Assembly: GCA_030648005.1 (NCBI GenBank)
Contig: JAUSIP010000011.1
Location: 1-47,034, forward strand
Reading direction: 5' to 3'
Length of the DNA: 47,034 nucleotides
DNA from: a bacterium
GTDB taxonomy: Bacteria; Patescibacteriota; Minisyncoccia; Phycocordibacterales; UBA12445
In this document: positions 7,532 through 17,707 of the stretch, in pieces
Numbering within the stretch: position 1 is the stretch's first letter
How the letters are laid out: every line of letters begins with the position of its first letter
The notes under the pieces: generated by a model
Seen by the model: the letters and a program-made list of their open reading frames with translations, nothing else
Databases searched by the model: none
What the model was told of the DNA's origin: nothing
Position numbers and translations under genes: made by a program

Positions 7532-8962
7532 CTACTCCTTCCTCAAGAATAACGGCGCAGGCATCTTATTAGCCTTGATGGCTTCCAAGATATTCTCCGA
7601 TGTCTCCGGCATGAATGGTGTGAGCATTTTTGCTATGGATATAAGATGTTTCAAAAGTTCCTCTACCATCTTCCTGGCCATCTCCGGATCAGTCTTAAAT
7701 ACCAAGAAAGGTTTCTTCTCTTGTATCTCCACATCTACCTCGGCGATGACTTCCCAGATGTAATCCATCGTAGCCTTAAATTCATAATTTCTAATCAACT
7801 TGTCATATCCGGGCGGCATATCTCTTTTTTCATCTAAAAAATCTAAGACCGGCGACTTTTCAAAATAACTTTCTGACATCTTTAATATCCTACTTGTTAA
7901 GTTCCCTAGACCATTAGCCAAACCTGAATTGTACGCTTCTTTAAATCTCTCTTCAGTAAAGTCGCCATCTTCAAAAGGCGTGACCTCGCGGGTCAGGAAG
8001 TAACGCAAGGCTTCGGTGCCATACTTCTCCACCATCTCGAACGGATTTATCACATTACCCAAACTCTTACTCATCTTCTTCCCGCCTGAAGTGATGAAGC
8101 CATGGATAACGATCTGCTTGGACGGCTCCAGGCTGGCCGACATAAGCATCGCCTGCCACATCGCCGATTGCTGACGAAGATTATCTTTACCGGCAAATTG
8201 TACAACAGGCCAAAAAGAGTTGAACTTCGGGAGGTCATCAGGCCAGCCTATAGCGGAAATATAATTCACCAACGCATCAAACCAAACATACATTACCTGT
8301 GTCAAATCACCGGGTACCGGCACGCCCCAAGGCATCTTGGATGCGAGTCGCGATATCGAGAAGTCTTCGAGCCCTGTCTCTACAAACTTCTTGATCTCAT
8401 GGAAACGACTCTCCGGTATAACAAAATCCGGACGCGCAGTATATAGCGCAAGCAGACGATCCTGATATTTAGAAAATCTGAAAAAATAATTCTCTTCTTC
8501 CCTAATTTCAAGCTCCATGTTCGGATGTATGGGGCACTTACCTTCAACCAGCTCGGAATCGGTCTTCTCCAGCTCACATCCGACACAATATTTGATCTTG
8601 TAATTCTTCTTATAGATATCACCATTCTTCTCGCAAATCTTCCAAAATTCTTGTGCTGCCACAACATGATGTTCATCAGTAGTTCTAATGAAATTATTAT
8701 AGGTTAAGTTCAAAGTATCCTTCAGCTTGTCGAACTTCTTGGCCCACATATCGGTATAAGCCTGAGGATCCATATTGGCATCGATCGCCTTCTCATAGAT
8801 CTTCTGCCCATGCTCATCAGTGCCAAAATTAAAAAAAACTTCATACCCCTGGGACCTGTAATATCTGGCAATAACGTCAGCCTGAATGATCTCCAGGGCG
8901 AAGCCGACGTGCGGATCAGCATTAACATATGGCAATGTTGTTGTTAAATAAAATTTAGACAT
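7532..8962 (-). CDS. metG: Methionyl-tRNA synthetase
   Basis: FYLTTTLPYVNADPHVGFALE, HIGH-like region, GKKMSKSLGNVI KMSKS motif. Confidence 0.96.
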   Translation of the reverse strand: MSKFYLTTTLPYVNADPHVGFALEIIQADVIARYYRSQGYEVFFNFGTDEHGQKIYEKAIDANMDPQAYTDMWAKKFDKLKDTLNLTYNNFIRTTDEHHVVAAQEFWKICEKNGDIYKKNYKIKYCVGCELEKTDSELVEGKCPIHPNMELEIREEENYFFRFSKYQDRLLALYTARPDFVIPESRFHEIKKFVETGLEDFSISRLASKMPWGVPVPGDLTQVMYVWFDALVNYISAIGWPDDLPKFNSFWPVVQFAGKDNLRQQSAMWQAMLMSASLEPSKQIVIHGFITSGGKKMSKSLGNVINPFEMVEKYGTEALRYFLTREVTPFEDGDFTEERFKEAYNSGLANGLGNLTSRILKMSESYFEKSPVLDFLDEKRDMPPGYDKLIRNYEFKATMDYIWEVIAEVDVEIQEKKPFLVFKTDPEMARKMVEELLKHLISIAKMLTPFMPETSENILEAIKANKMPAPLFLRKE

Positions 8963-8970
8963 TTGTTAAA

Positions 8971-10047
8971 TTAACTTTGTTCTTTAGTACTAAAAACTCG
9001 CTTATGTTGCTCAAGATCGCTTACAAGTTCCATTAAAACAGCGGCGCCAGGGACTGATAATATCGCTCCCCAGAATCCTGCGATCTTTAACCCCACTATA
9101 ATACCAATCACAACAAGGAGTGGTGGGACACCCGTCACCTTCCTTACAACTAAGGGATAGATCAAGTGATTCTCAAACTGCTGAATAATCACATAAAATC
9201 CAAAAGTCATAAGTCCTAATGTTGCTCCTCCCTGAGAGAAAGCGACAACAATACCCGGGGCAGCAGCAAGGATTGGACCGAAAACTGGAATGATCTCAAA
9301 CACGCTGGCAAAAATAGCCAGAGCCAGAGCATATTTGACCCCCAATATGGAGAGGCCAAGATAGACGAAGACTCCAATCAGCAACCCAAGTAGAATCTGC
9401 CCCTGCATCCAATAACCGATCTTGCGCTGAGATCTACCCCAAAGATCAATAATATATTTCTCATACTTAACGTGACTAACTAATCTAAGGAAATTCTCGA
9501 TCCCCTTCTCTTGAACAGACAAATAGAAAGATACAACCACCATCAATAAGAAACTTATCACTCCGCCAAAAAAATATTTGGCTGTTTGAACCACGCCATC
9601 TACGGCTCCACCAGCCGCGCTTCCAATCGTAGGCAGAAAATCGTTAAGAGAGAAACTGTTAGCCACGCCATCCTTGAATCTGTCTAGAATAGCGGCCGGA
9701 CCGGGTGACATGTAATCATCGAAACTAACAGACTTTATATATTGAGGAATAGTGCTCACAAGCTTGAAGAAGTCATCGAATACCAGAGGGAAAAACCAGA
9801 TCATCAGACCGAGCAACAAAGATATGGAAGTTATGTAGATAATGATAACTGACGGGACACGCGGTATCTTCCAACTCATAAGCCAGCCGGTCATCGGCTC
9901 TATAGCGGAAGCTATTACGACTGAAGTCAGGACTATTAGTACAATATCCCGAAGATAATAGAGCGCAAAAGAGAGTGCTAGCAAACAGATCGTCTTCGCT
10001 ATCGTGCTGGCGGTTATTGAAATAGTTAGATTATCAGCCTCTTTCAC
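8971..10047 (-). CDS. AI-2E/PerM family membrane transporter
   Basis: Multi-TM; FEIIPVFGPILAAAPGIVVAF ... QQFENHLIYPLVVRKVTGVPPLLVVIGI. Confidence 0.9.
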   Translation of the reverse strand: MKEADNLTISITASTIAKTICLLALSFALYYLRDIVLIVLTSVVIASAIEPMTGWLMSWKIPRVPSVIIIYITSISLLLGLMIWFFPLVFDDFFKLVSTIPQYIKSVSFDDYMSPGPAAILDRFKDGVANSFSLNDFLPTIGSAAGGAVDGVVQTAKYFFGGVISFLLMVVVSFYLSVQEKGIENFLRLVSHVKYEKYIIDLWGRSQRKIGYWMQGQILLGLLIGVFVYLGLSILGVKYALALAIFASVFEIIPVFGPILAAAPGIVVAFSQGGATLGLMTFGFYVIIQQFENHLIYPLVVRKVTGVPPLLVVIGIIVGLKIAGFWGAILSVPGAAVLMELVSDLEQHKRVFSTKEQS

Positions 10048-10059
10048 AACCCAATTCTA

Positions 10060-11328
10060 CTACAAATGTAAAATTTTAACAAAATCGTCTTCTTTGTCGA
10101 ATGGGCCGATAAGCGCTAGATTAAGTGATTTACTCTTAAACACCAGACTAGCCTCCTTCTTTATATCTTTCGCTGTAACTTTCTGGATCTTCTTGGCAAG
10201 CTCCATCGGATCATCGATCGGCTTCTTGAGAACCTCCTGTCCGCCATAATAGTTTGCGACTGCATCGGATGTCTCAAGCCCCAATGCTATACTACCGATC
10301 ATTGAATCCTTAAACATCTGAAGTTCTTTGTCGTCAATATGAACATCTCGGATCTTCTTGCACTCATCCAAAATCGCGCTGATAACATCATGTACTCGAC
10401 TGTTGTCGACGCCGACAGATATCGCCAGATATCCATGATCAGTGAAGGTATCATTCTCCGCCCGCACGTAATAAGCCGCGCCCATCTGCTCTCTGATCCT
10501 CTGGAAAAGTCTCGAACTCATACTGCCTCCGAGCGCGTGAGCTATAAGCTCCAGTGTATGGTTCCTCTTGTCATAAGTATCGTGAGTACGGACAGCCAGC
10601 ACTAAGTGCGTCTGGTCGGACTTCTTGTGACGCACCAGAACTCTCGGCTCGCTCTGCTTCTCTTTGGTTTTAATTTTGCCAAACTTCTTACCTGCAATCA
10701 CATTCTTAAATTTGGCCTCGATCTGTTTAAAAATATTCTTCTCATCATACTTACCGGCTACAACTACTGTAGTTGCAGAGGCCACATAATGCTCCCCGCG
10801 ATATTTGAGAAAATCTGCCCTGTTTAAAATCTTTATCGTCTCCTTATCTCCGGCAATACTCCAGCCAGCTGGCTGATCCCCGTAGAGCAATTCAATAACA
10901 AGATCCTGAACCTTCCTCTGTGGCAGGTCTTCATACATATTGATCTCCTCGATAACCACACCCTTCTCCTTCTCGATCTCACCTTCGTTGAAAAGCGGAT
11001 TCTGATAAAGGTCGGCGACTATATCAAGAGCCTTATCGAAGTGGGGCGAAGAAACTTTAGCATAGTATCCGGTGTACTCATGACCAGTGAAAGCATTGTA
11101 TTGGGCGCCAAGAGAATCGAGCGCCGTCGATATGTCGATCGCCTTCAGTCTTGTAGCTGTACCCTTGAAACACATATGCTCCAAGAAGTGCGACAAGCCA
11201 TTGATCTTCTTCGTCTCATATTTGGAACCTGCTTCAACTAAAACTAATATTGTGGCGGCTAAACTATCTTTATTGGGCACAGAAATTATCCTTAGCCCGT
11301 TCTTTAAAACTTTCTTTTTATAATGCAT
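10060..11328 (-). CDS. M16 family zinc metallopeptidase (track start 11355; MHYKKKVLKNGLRI more likely)
   Basis: GLSHFLEHMCFKGT (HxxEH) and M16 C-terminal domain. Confidence 0.92.
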   Translation of the reverse strand: MHYKKKVLKNGLRIISVPNKDSLAATILVLVEAGSKYETKKINGLSHFLEHMCFKGTATRLKAIDISTALDSLGAQYNAFTGHEYTGYYAKVSSPHFDKALDIVADLYQNPLFNEGEIEKEKGVVIEEINMYEDLPQRKVQDLVIELLYGDQPAGWSIAGDKETIKILNRADFLKYRGEHYVASATTVVVAGKYDEKNIFKQIEAKFKNVIAGKKFGKIKTKEKQSEPRVLVRHKKSDQTHLVLAVRTHDTYDKRNHTLELIAHALGGSMSSRLFQRIREQMGAAYYVRAENDTFTDHGYLAISVGVDNSRVHDVISAILDECKKIRDVHIDDKELQMFKDSMIGSIALGLETSDAVANYYGGQEVLKKPIDDPMELAKKIQKVTAKDIKKEASLVFKSKSLNLALIGPFDKEDDFVKILHL

Positions 11329-11415
11329 GGCCAATATACTACCACATATCTGCAACCAATGTCAGGTTTGCTTTTCACGCTATTCTGTGTTAGAAATAGA
11401 CTAGAAGGAGGATAT

Positions 11416-11655
11416 ATGTCCAAAAAACGGAATGGGAAGAAGAGGGGCAAGAAGAAGCCGGAGATTATCGATCTGGAATTGCCACTGCAAGAGATTGTCC
11501 CAGACAATAATAAAGAGAAGCAACGCCAGCACGACGAAGAGGCAGCCATCAGAGATAGGTTACTGAACGACCCGAATGCTATCCAGGATATAGAAGAAGG
11601 AAAGAAGAAGCCTAGCAAAACTAACAAGACCCGCAAATCAAGAAGTATTAACTAA
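11416..11655 (+). CDS. Small lysine-rich hypothetical protein
   Basis: RBS gaaggagg then ATG at 11416; MSKKRNGKKRGKKKPEIIDLELP... Confidence 0.6.
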   Translation: MSKKRNGKKRGKKKPEIIDLELPLQEIVPDNNKEKQRQHDEEAAIRDRLLNDPNAIQDIEEGKKKPSKTNKTRKSRSIN

Positions 11656-11691
11656 TGAAGGGGCACCGATGACTGAAGTCCCCACTCACCC

Positions 11692-11722
11692 CACCCGCCA
11701 CCTGGCGGGTTTTTCTTATTTT
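11692..11722 (+). terminator. Rho-independent terminator
   Basis: acccgccacctggcgggtttttc. Confidence 0.75.
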
Positions 11723-11783
11723 TGCCAAAAAATCTCGCGCAATAAAAAAAAAGACCCGCATGGAGATTGCGGGCTGTTAGAAT

Positions 11784-12419
11784 TTAGCTGAAGACGATAA
11801 ACCTGTAGTCGGCATGGAAGTCCAGACTCCACCAATAGATGAAGAGGTAGTAACGCGAACCAACCTTGGCGAAATGCATCAAGTGGTTGAACCCACGCGC
11901 CCTCGACAACACCTTAAGCAACGTTGCAGGAAACTTGCACCAGGTCTCCGGATACTTTTCCAAAAATTCGCAGATCTCTCCGACCTCCGGCCTCTTGCCA
12001 AGTGAAACTATGTCGTTAACTGTATTCGAGGTCTGACTGGTGCGTACCAACTTTCCCCGACGATTTAACGTGCCTTCATTTTTCTGAAGAAAACGTGCCG
12101 ACACCTGCTCACGCTCACGCTCAAACCAAATGCAATAATTCATCGCTATCGTATCCATAAGAGAGCCAGCATACCGAACTAAAACTTCGACCTCATCAGT
12201 CTTCAATCTCAGGTCTGTATACTCCTGCTCTCCCTTGCCAATACCATTACCATCGCGACCATCAAGCACGTCCTCCAAGAAACCAGCCTCAATAACTGCG
12301 GCGAAACGATCATCACAATCATCTATGCCTTCAGCACGCACATCATGGAGCTTCTTCTGTTTGACCCGTACCATAAGCTGATTCACCCGATCGAGAGTTG
12401 CAGCGTAAGTACTACTCAT
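11784..12419 (-). CDS. Hypothetical protein (start 12419 preferred over 12428)
   Basis: 212 aa ORF with AAGGAGG 9 nt upstream of MSSTYAATLDRV; no family recognised. Confidence 0.7.
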   Translation of the reverse strand: MSSTYAATLDRVNQLMVRVKQKKLHDVRAEGIDDCDDRFAAVIEAGFLEDVLDGRDGNGIGKGEQEYTDLRLKTDEVEVLVRYAGSLMDTIAMNYCIWFEREREQVSARFLQKNEGTLNRRGKLVRTSQTSNTVNDIVSLGKRPEVGEICEFLEKYPETWCKFPATLLKVLSRARGFNHLMHFAKVGSRYYLFIYWWSLDFHADYRFIVFS

Positions 12420-12491
12420 TAGCAACATCCTCCTTGTTAAAGATCTGTAAAAAGACTAGCACTTATTAGACCGAGAGTCAACAGTGGGTTG

Positions 12492-13865
12492 CTATATTTT
12501 AGATTTTAAGAAAGACAGCAATTCTAAAATTTTAATTCTCTCCTGCTGGCCTGTGTCTCTGTCACGCAAAGTCACGGTATCATTTTCTAAAGTATCGAAG
12601 TCAATAGTAATACAAAAAGGCGTACCGATCTCATCCTGCCTTCGGTATCGCTTGCCGATATTGCCGTTGTCGTCGAACATCACAGCACCGAGCTCACTCT
12701 TTAACATTCCGTAAACTTCACGAGCCTTAGCTACTAATTCTGGTTTGTTTTTCAGAAGCGGAAAGACAGCAGCCTTGACTGGTGCCACCTGTGGTTTAAA
12801 TTTAAGATAAGCGCGAGTCTCCTCCCCCATTATATCTTCAGTATAAGCATCACAGAGAACGGCCAGAAAAGTACGGTCAACCCCTACTGCCGGCTCGATA
12901 ACATGCGGGGTGAACTTTATCTTCGCCTCTTCATCCAGATATTCAAGAGCCACAGTGCTTGATTCACTATGTTTCTTCAGATCATAATCAGTCCTGTAGG
13001 CCAGCCCATAAAGCTCCTTCTGTCCGAAAGGATAATCAAACTCTAAATCAACTGTTTTTTTTGAATAAAAAGAACGCTCCTCTTCACTGTGCTCATGCTC
13101 ATGTATATGGCTGTCATCGAGGCCAAGAGTTTTTGTAAGAAAATCTTTGATTCGGACTAGCCAACTACCAAACTGCTCCTCCCACTCTTCCGGCCTTATG
13201 AAATACTCGATCTCCATCTGCTCAAACTCACGGAGCCTGAAGATAAAATCGCGCGGAGTGATCTCGTTGCGGAAGGCCTTACCGATCTGAGCCATACCAA
13301 AAGGTAATTTAGGGTGAAAACTGTCTACAACGTTTTTGAAATTCACGAACATACCCTGCGCTGTCTCAGGACGGAGGTAGACAGTAGCGGAAGAATCCCC
13401 GCTCGCCCCTGCCTGAGTGGCGAACATCATATTGAACTGCCTGACATCGCCGAGTTGATTCTTATCCGGGCTCTTCAGCTTATGCGCCTTGATCTCGGCA
13501 CCCATTTGGGTAACTGTCATTCCCTTAGGATCTATACCATTCTCCTCCAACAGATGATCAGCCCTGTATCGCTTATTGGTTTTCAAATCTTCCACCATCG
13601 GATCGGCAAATGTCGCCACATGGCCAGTCGCTTCCCAAACTTTTGAATTCATCAGGATCGCCGCATCTATACCATACATATCTTCGCGCGATTCGACAAA
13701 AGTTTTCCACCAGAGATCCTTAATATTTTTCTTAAGCGTCACTCCGAGCGGACCATAGTCCCATGTGCCAGCAAGACCGCCGTAGACCTCCGAACCCTGA
13801 TAGATAAAACCACGTCTCTTACAAAGCGAAACTATCTTCTCCATCAAATCTTGTTTGTGTTCCAT
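12492..13865 (-). CDS. glyS: Glycyl-tRNA synthetase, class II
   Basis: RRGFIYQGSEVYGGLAGTWDYGPLGVTLKKNIKDLWW; YLRPETAQGMFVNFKN; FRNEITPRDFIFRLREFEQMEIEYF. Confidence 0.95.
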   Translation of the reverse strand: MEHKQDLMEKIVSLCKRRGFIYQGSEVYGGLAGTWDYGPLGVTLKKNIKDLWWKTFVESREDMYGIDAAILMNSKVWEATGHVATFADPMVEDLKTNKRYRADHLLEENGIDPKGMTVTQMGAEIKAHKLKSPDKNQLGDVRQFNMMFATQAGASGDSSATVYLRPETAQGMFVNFKNVVDSFHPKLPFGMAQIGKAFRNEITPRDFIFRLREFEQMEIEYFIRPEEWEEQFGSWLVRIKDFLTKTLGLDDSHIHEHEHSEEERSFYSKKTVDLEFDYPFGQKELYGLAYRTDYDLKKHSESSTVALEYLDEEAKIKFTPHVIEPAVGVDRTFLAVLCDAYTEDIMGEETRAYLKFKPQVAPVKAAVFPLLKNKPELVAKAREVYGMLKSELGAVMFDDNGNIGKRYRRQDEIGTPFCITIDFDTLENDTVTLRDRDTGQQERIKILELLSFLKSKI

Positions 13866-13870
13866 ATTTT

Positions 13871-15811
13871 TTATTTTATAACAGGCTGATCTTCTCCTGG
13901 ACGCACCCCTGAATCAGTGGTTAACTGTATATTCAATTCTCGTCTAACACTAGAAGTGTCAACACCGGTAAATGTATCAGCACCCGATATCGAGGCGTTG
14001 GCGACTAGCGTCGGATATTGCCCGATCTGACCGATAGATGGCAGGAAGGCCACTTGGAAGGCCACTTCACGGGCTGGAGTTAATATCCCGCTACCAGCCG
14101 ATACATCGCCTACACTCCAGACAACCTCTCCGCCAAGTGGATTATACACAATATTCTCACCCGCCGGTGACACACTGCCTACATAACGAACATAAGGAGG
14201 TAGAGCCGCCTTTACAATAACGCCATTGACGTTGTTGGAAGAGTTAACCACAGACCACATGACGGTGTAAGTGGTCTCTCTATCAGCTTGAGGCGGAAGA
14301 GTACCAGTGTTTTTAAAAGGGCCAACATAATATACCGCACGAGCAGTCAATTGCAAATCTGATGAGAGCTTGATCTTCCTCTTGATGACATTCTCGATCA
14401 CTGATCCGGACCCACTCCCTTCGCCAAATCTATTACCCCGGAAAGTAACCTCGAGATCTAACTGCGGATTTTCTAGTATAGTTCTTCTTCCAGAAATAAG
14501 AGGTAAAAATGAGAACGAGAAAGTCTGATTGCCGTCTGCGCCAGGCTCTATTGATTTAGGAAAGTCGCCATTGACCTGGTTCCAGACAATAACTCCATCC
14601 GATGAACGGAAGAAACCATTGCCGGCAGAAACCGTTGACTTATTCAATACCTCGCCATTTATCTTCACAGATATCTCGCCATTCAGGATCTTAACTGGCA
14701 GATTATTTGTCCAGCCGATATTTCCACGAACAGTATCATTAGCGTTTACAATATAATCATCGATACCGGAGTTACCATTTAATGCTATGTTGATACCGAT
14801 AAAAGGCTTCTTAACAACTAACGACTTCAAAGAAGAACCGTAGATTAATGTAACTCTGTTGTCGTCTTTGCTTTCCCTGGTTCCTGCTGAGGCTCTGAAG
14901 GTCTTAATTTCTGCATCCTGTCCCTGCATAGATCCGCGCAACTTAATAGTACGTTCCCCACGTGCAAGGAGATCTCCCAATACCCAGAAATTCTCGCCGT
15001 ACGCCGGAGACGGAGAAGCGTCCTTAAAGATAAATCCTGATGGATAAGCGATTTCCAGGATCACATCTTTTAAAACCTCACTTGAATTGGAGCTAACCTT
15101 GACACTGAGATCCATCTCCTTGTCGGCGTTTATATCTGAAGGCAGTTCTAAAAACAAAGACAACGGCGAGGAACTGATGAAAGTTTTATAACTTTTTCGC
15201 TTGACGAAAGTGGCATTTGAACCCTCTGTCCTGTACTCGAGAGTGACCTTGATCTCCTGCTCGCTATTCTCTTCACCAAACAGAACTGAATTGACGGTCT
15301 CATTGATCACACTATTATTCTCTATCTCTCCGAGATCTTTGATATATCTATTCGGAACAACACTATCGCTCTTAGGAGGTTTAGCACCCTCCGGGTATTC
15401 AACTATAAGCTGCGCGAATTTAAGCGAGATATTATTCTTATTACTTATGAGGATTTGCAAACCGAATTCATCTCCACCCTTAACGGAGACAGGACCAGAG
15501 AGAGAGACATCAATATTGTCATTGGAGACAATATTCGAACCACCAAGAAGAAGATATGTGGAGATTCCAAGCGCGCTTAAGAAAAAAATAGAGGAGGCAA
15601 TCAGAAGGGTTCTTAGAATCGGAGTTTGAACATCTTTAGATTTTTTCATATCTCTTATGGTTGAAATATCTGCCGTATCTTCAAAGGAACTCTTAACATC
15701 CTCTTGAGAAAGCGGGCGCAAATCCGCACGCTCCTTCTCCGGATTTACCGGCCTTGTGTTATAAAGCCTCTTCTCCAGCCTATTAATACTGTCTTCTTGA
15801 TTACCGTTCAT
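13871..15811 (-). CDS. Membrane-anchored surface protein with extracellular beta-rich repeats
   Basis: 646 aa; one TM near residue 70 (LLIASSIFFLSALGISTYLLLG), then long extracellular region with DUF11-like segments. Confidence 0.75.
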   Translation of the reverse strand: MNGNQEDSINRLEKRLYNTRPVNPEKERADLRPLSQEDVKSSFEDTADISTIRDMKKSKDVQTPILRTLLIASSIFFLSALGISTYLLLGGSNIVSNDNIDVSLSGPVSVKGGDEFGLQILISNKNNISLKFAQLIVEYPEGAKPPKSDSVVPNRYIKDLGEIENNSVINETVNSVLFGEENSEQEIKVTLEYRTEGSNATFVKRKSYKTFISSSPLSLFLELPSDINADKEMDLSVKVSSNSSEVLKDVILEIAYPSGFIFKDASPSPAYGENFWVLGDLLARGERTIKLRGSMQGQDAEIKTFRASAGTRESKDDNRVTLIYGSSLKSLVVKKPFIGINIALNGNSGIDDYIVNANDTVRGNIGWTNNLPVKILNGEISVKINGEVLNKSTVSAGNGFFRSSDGVIVWNQVNGDFPKSIEPGADGNQTFSFSFLPLISGRRTILENPQLDLEVTFRGNRFGEGSGSGSVIENVIKRKIKLSSDLQLTARAVYYVGPFKNTGTLPPQADRETTYTVMWSVVNSSNNVNGVIVKAALPPYVRYVGSVSPAGENIVYNPLGGEVVWSVGDVSAGSGILTPAREVAFQVAFLPSIGQIGQYPTLVANASISGADTFTGVDTSSVRRELNIQLTTDSGVRPGEDQPVIK

Positions 15812-16800
15812 TCATCTCTTATTATAACACAAGAAACCAACTTCTTCCCATTTCCATGCCCCAACAGCCCTAAGTAAGATTGAACAACTTCAAGCCTTCC
15901 ACTTTTCTCTCTAATATTTCTAAACATCCTCTTTTTTGTTGTTGTCCGCAAAACTCTATGATCCGGAAAGTGAACCCAGCCCAGAAAGTCTATCCCGGAA
16001 AACAGAGTTGCAATAGAAACTTTGTTCGGATGCAGTTCTAGCCTAAGTTCAGTAAGTAAAAACTCTTTAACTTTAATTAAAACTTCTTCAATCCACTTTC
16101 TATCTTGCGAAAGAATAACAAAGTCATCAGCATAGCGAATATAATACTCGGCCTTAACTTTATGCTTCATAAAATGATCGAATTTATTCATATAAATATT
16201 CACAAAAAGCTGGGAAGTAAGATTGCCAAGTGGTAAGCCAACACCATCTCTTGTAGAATAAAAACTACCAATGATTCGAGAGATGAGCCATGTTATATCT
16301 TCATCCGGTATATAGTTCTTAAAAATATTAGTTAAAATATTTTGATCTATTGAAGCGAAAAATTTTCTAATGTCACATTTTAAAACCCAGAGAGTTTTAG
16401 TGTGATTCGTCGAAGCTCTTTGGGCAAAAGAACGAAATCTATCTACGGCTTTAAGTGCTCCCTTCCTTAATCTGCATGAGTAAGAATCGGGTATAAACGT
16501 CTTATTGAAAAAAGGATAAAGTTGTCTATAGATTGCATGATGAAGAAGTCTGTCTCTCACGTTAGCCTTATGAATATTCCTTGGCTTAGGATCAGAAATA
16601 TCAAAGGCCTCATAGGGAGAGTGTTTGTAAATTTTCGTCTTGAACTCTCGATGTAATGCTAATATGTTAGACATTAAATTCCTCTCAAACTCCTGCACAT
16701 CTTTTCTAGATCTTTTATTGTTTCTAAACTCCTTCCATGCTTGCAATAAATTATCCAAAGAGATAATATCCGAATAAGTATGAATAAATTTAATTCCCAT
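15808..16800 (-). CDS. DGR reverse transcriptase 2
   Basis: Close paralogue of RT1: GVGLPLGNLTSQLFVNIYMNKFDHFMKHKVKAEYYIRYADDFVILSQ; FLGWVHFPDHRVLRTTTKKRMF. Confidence 0.96.
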   Translation of the reverse strand: MGIKFIHTYSDIISLDNLLQAWKEFRNNKRSRKDVQEFERNLMSNILALHREFKTKIYKHSPYEAFDISDPKPRNIHKANVRDRLLHHAIYRQLYPFFNKTFIPDSYSCRLRKGALKAVDRFRSFAQRASTNHTKTLWVLKCDIRKFFASIDQNILTNIFKNYIPDEDITWLISRIIGSFYSTRDGVGLPLGNLTSQLFVNIYMNKFDHFMKHKVKAEYYIRYADDFVILSQDRKWIEEVLIKVKEFLLTELRLELHPNKVSIATLFSGIDFLGWVHFPDHRVLRTTTKKRMFRNIREKSGRLEVVQSYLGLLGHGNGKKLVSCVIIRDE

Positions 16801-16826
16801 AATTTAAAACAGGTAACCCCCCCCGA

Positions 16827-17210
16827 CAGATTTTACCCTTGTTGCAGAATGTTAAGAGTTGTTATCTAGTATGGTATGAATATTATCAGATACTACCCAA
16901 ACTTCACAGGCATTCCCTGGGCCAAAGGATTGATACTCTCTTCGTGGAAGTTATAGAAGCAATAGCCATTGCCGGCTTTTTGTCTCCAGAGGATAAACAA
17001 CCTTGGATTAGGGTAGCTATCAGAAAAGTAGAGACCTTAAAAATACTGCTCATAATCCTGTGGGAAACTAAGTCACTAGACGACAAAAAATTTATTGCCC
17101 TATCAGTACCAATGGATGAGATTGGCAGATTGCTCGGCGGATGGAATGGGCAAGTTATGAAAGCCCTACAAAAAATTCAGCACAAACAAAACTCCCCCAA
17201 CAAAAGTTAG
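16827..17210 (+). CDS. DGR accessory protein, bAvd family (start uncertain; track TTG at 16839)
   Basis: QILPLLQNVKSCYLVWYEYYQILPKLHRHSLGQRIDTLFVEVIEAI...DEIGRLLGGWNGQ. Confidence 0.87.
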   Translation, partial: QILPLLQNVKSCYLVWYEYYQILPKLHRHSLGQRIDTLFVEVIEAIAIAGFLSPEDKQPWIRVAIRKVETLKILLIILWETKSLDDKKFIALSVPMDEIGRLLGGWNGQVMKALQKIQHKQNSPNKS

Positions 17211-17229
17211 AGGAGAAATGAAGAGATTA

Positions 17230-17355
17230 GCGAGCACAGCGGCAAGGTTGGAATCGTTCCGGTCGTTGTCGAGGTGGTTGTAGTTCCGGTTCCAACTACC
17301 ATCGTCGTTCCGATAAAGGACGAGGGAGTAGCGGTTGCCGTTGGCGTTGCACAGA
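17230..17355 (-). repeat. DGR2 template repeat (TR2)
   Basis: Direct repeat of 17839..17964 (offset 609); all 15 mismatches are at T on + strand (A in sense). Confidence 0.97.
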
Positions 17356-17628
17356 TCTATATAGAATGCCTTCCATGCCACCACCCATCGAGTGCCAACT
17401 CGTTCCGTCAAATCCTCTCCAGGTTGAATCGTATTCGGCATCTTAAATGCCCTAGCAAACTATACCAAGTATCTTCATTTTTTAATTTACCCGATTCACA
17501 TTGTGAATTTAGGGTGAAGTTTCTACATACACCACTCTATCCGCAACCGTAATCACGGACACTCTCAATGTATGGATACTGGATTCGGTAGCGAGAAACC
17601 GTGGTCTCTCACATACTCACCTACTACC
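17230..17628 (-). ncRNA. Putative DGR2 template RNA: conserved leader plus TR2 (3' end unknown)
   Basis: Leader matches DGR1 leader in several long blocks; promoter TTGACT-17-TAATAT immediately upstream. Confidence 0.65.
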
Positions 17629-17635
17629 ATTTTGT

Positions 17636-17664
17636 ATATTAGTCCCGATTTTGATCTAAGTCAA
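17636..17664 (-). promoter_or_regulatory. Predicted sigma70 promoter for DGR2 template RNA
   Basis: Minus strand TTGACT (17664..17659), 17-nt spacer, TAATAT (17641..17636). Confidence 0.6.
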
Positions 17665-17707
17665 AACTGGGATCCTCGATTCGATAAATCGAATCGGGAC
17701 AAAATAT

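Noticed and set aside
17166-17441. Minus-strand 91 aa ORF spanning TR2
   Set aside because: Same reason; it covers the TR and part of the conserved noncoding leader.
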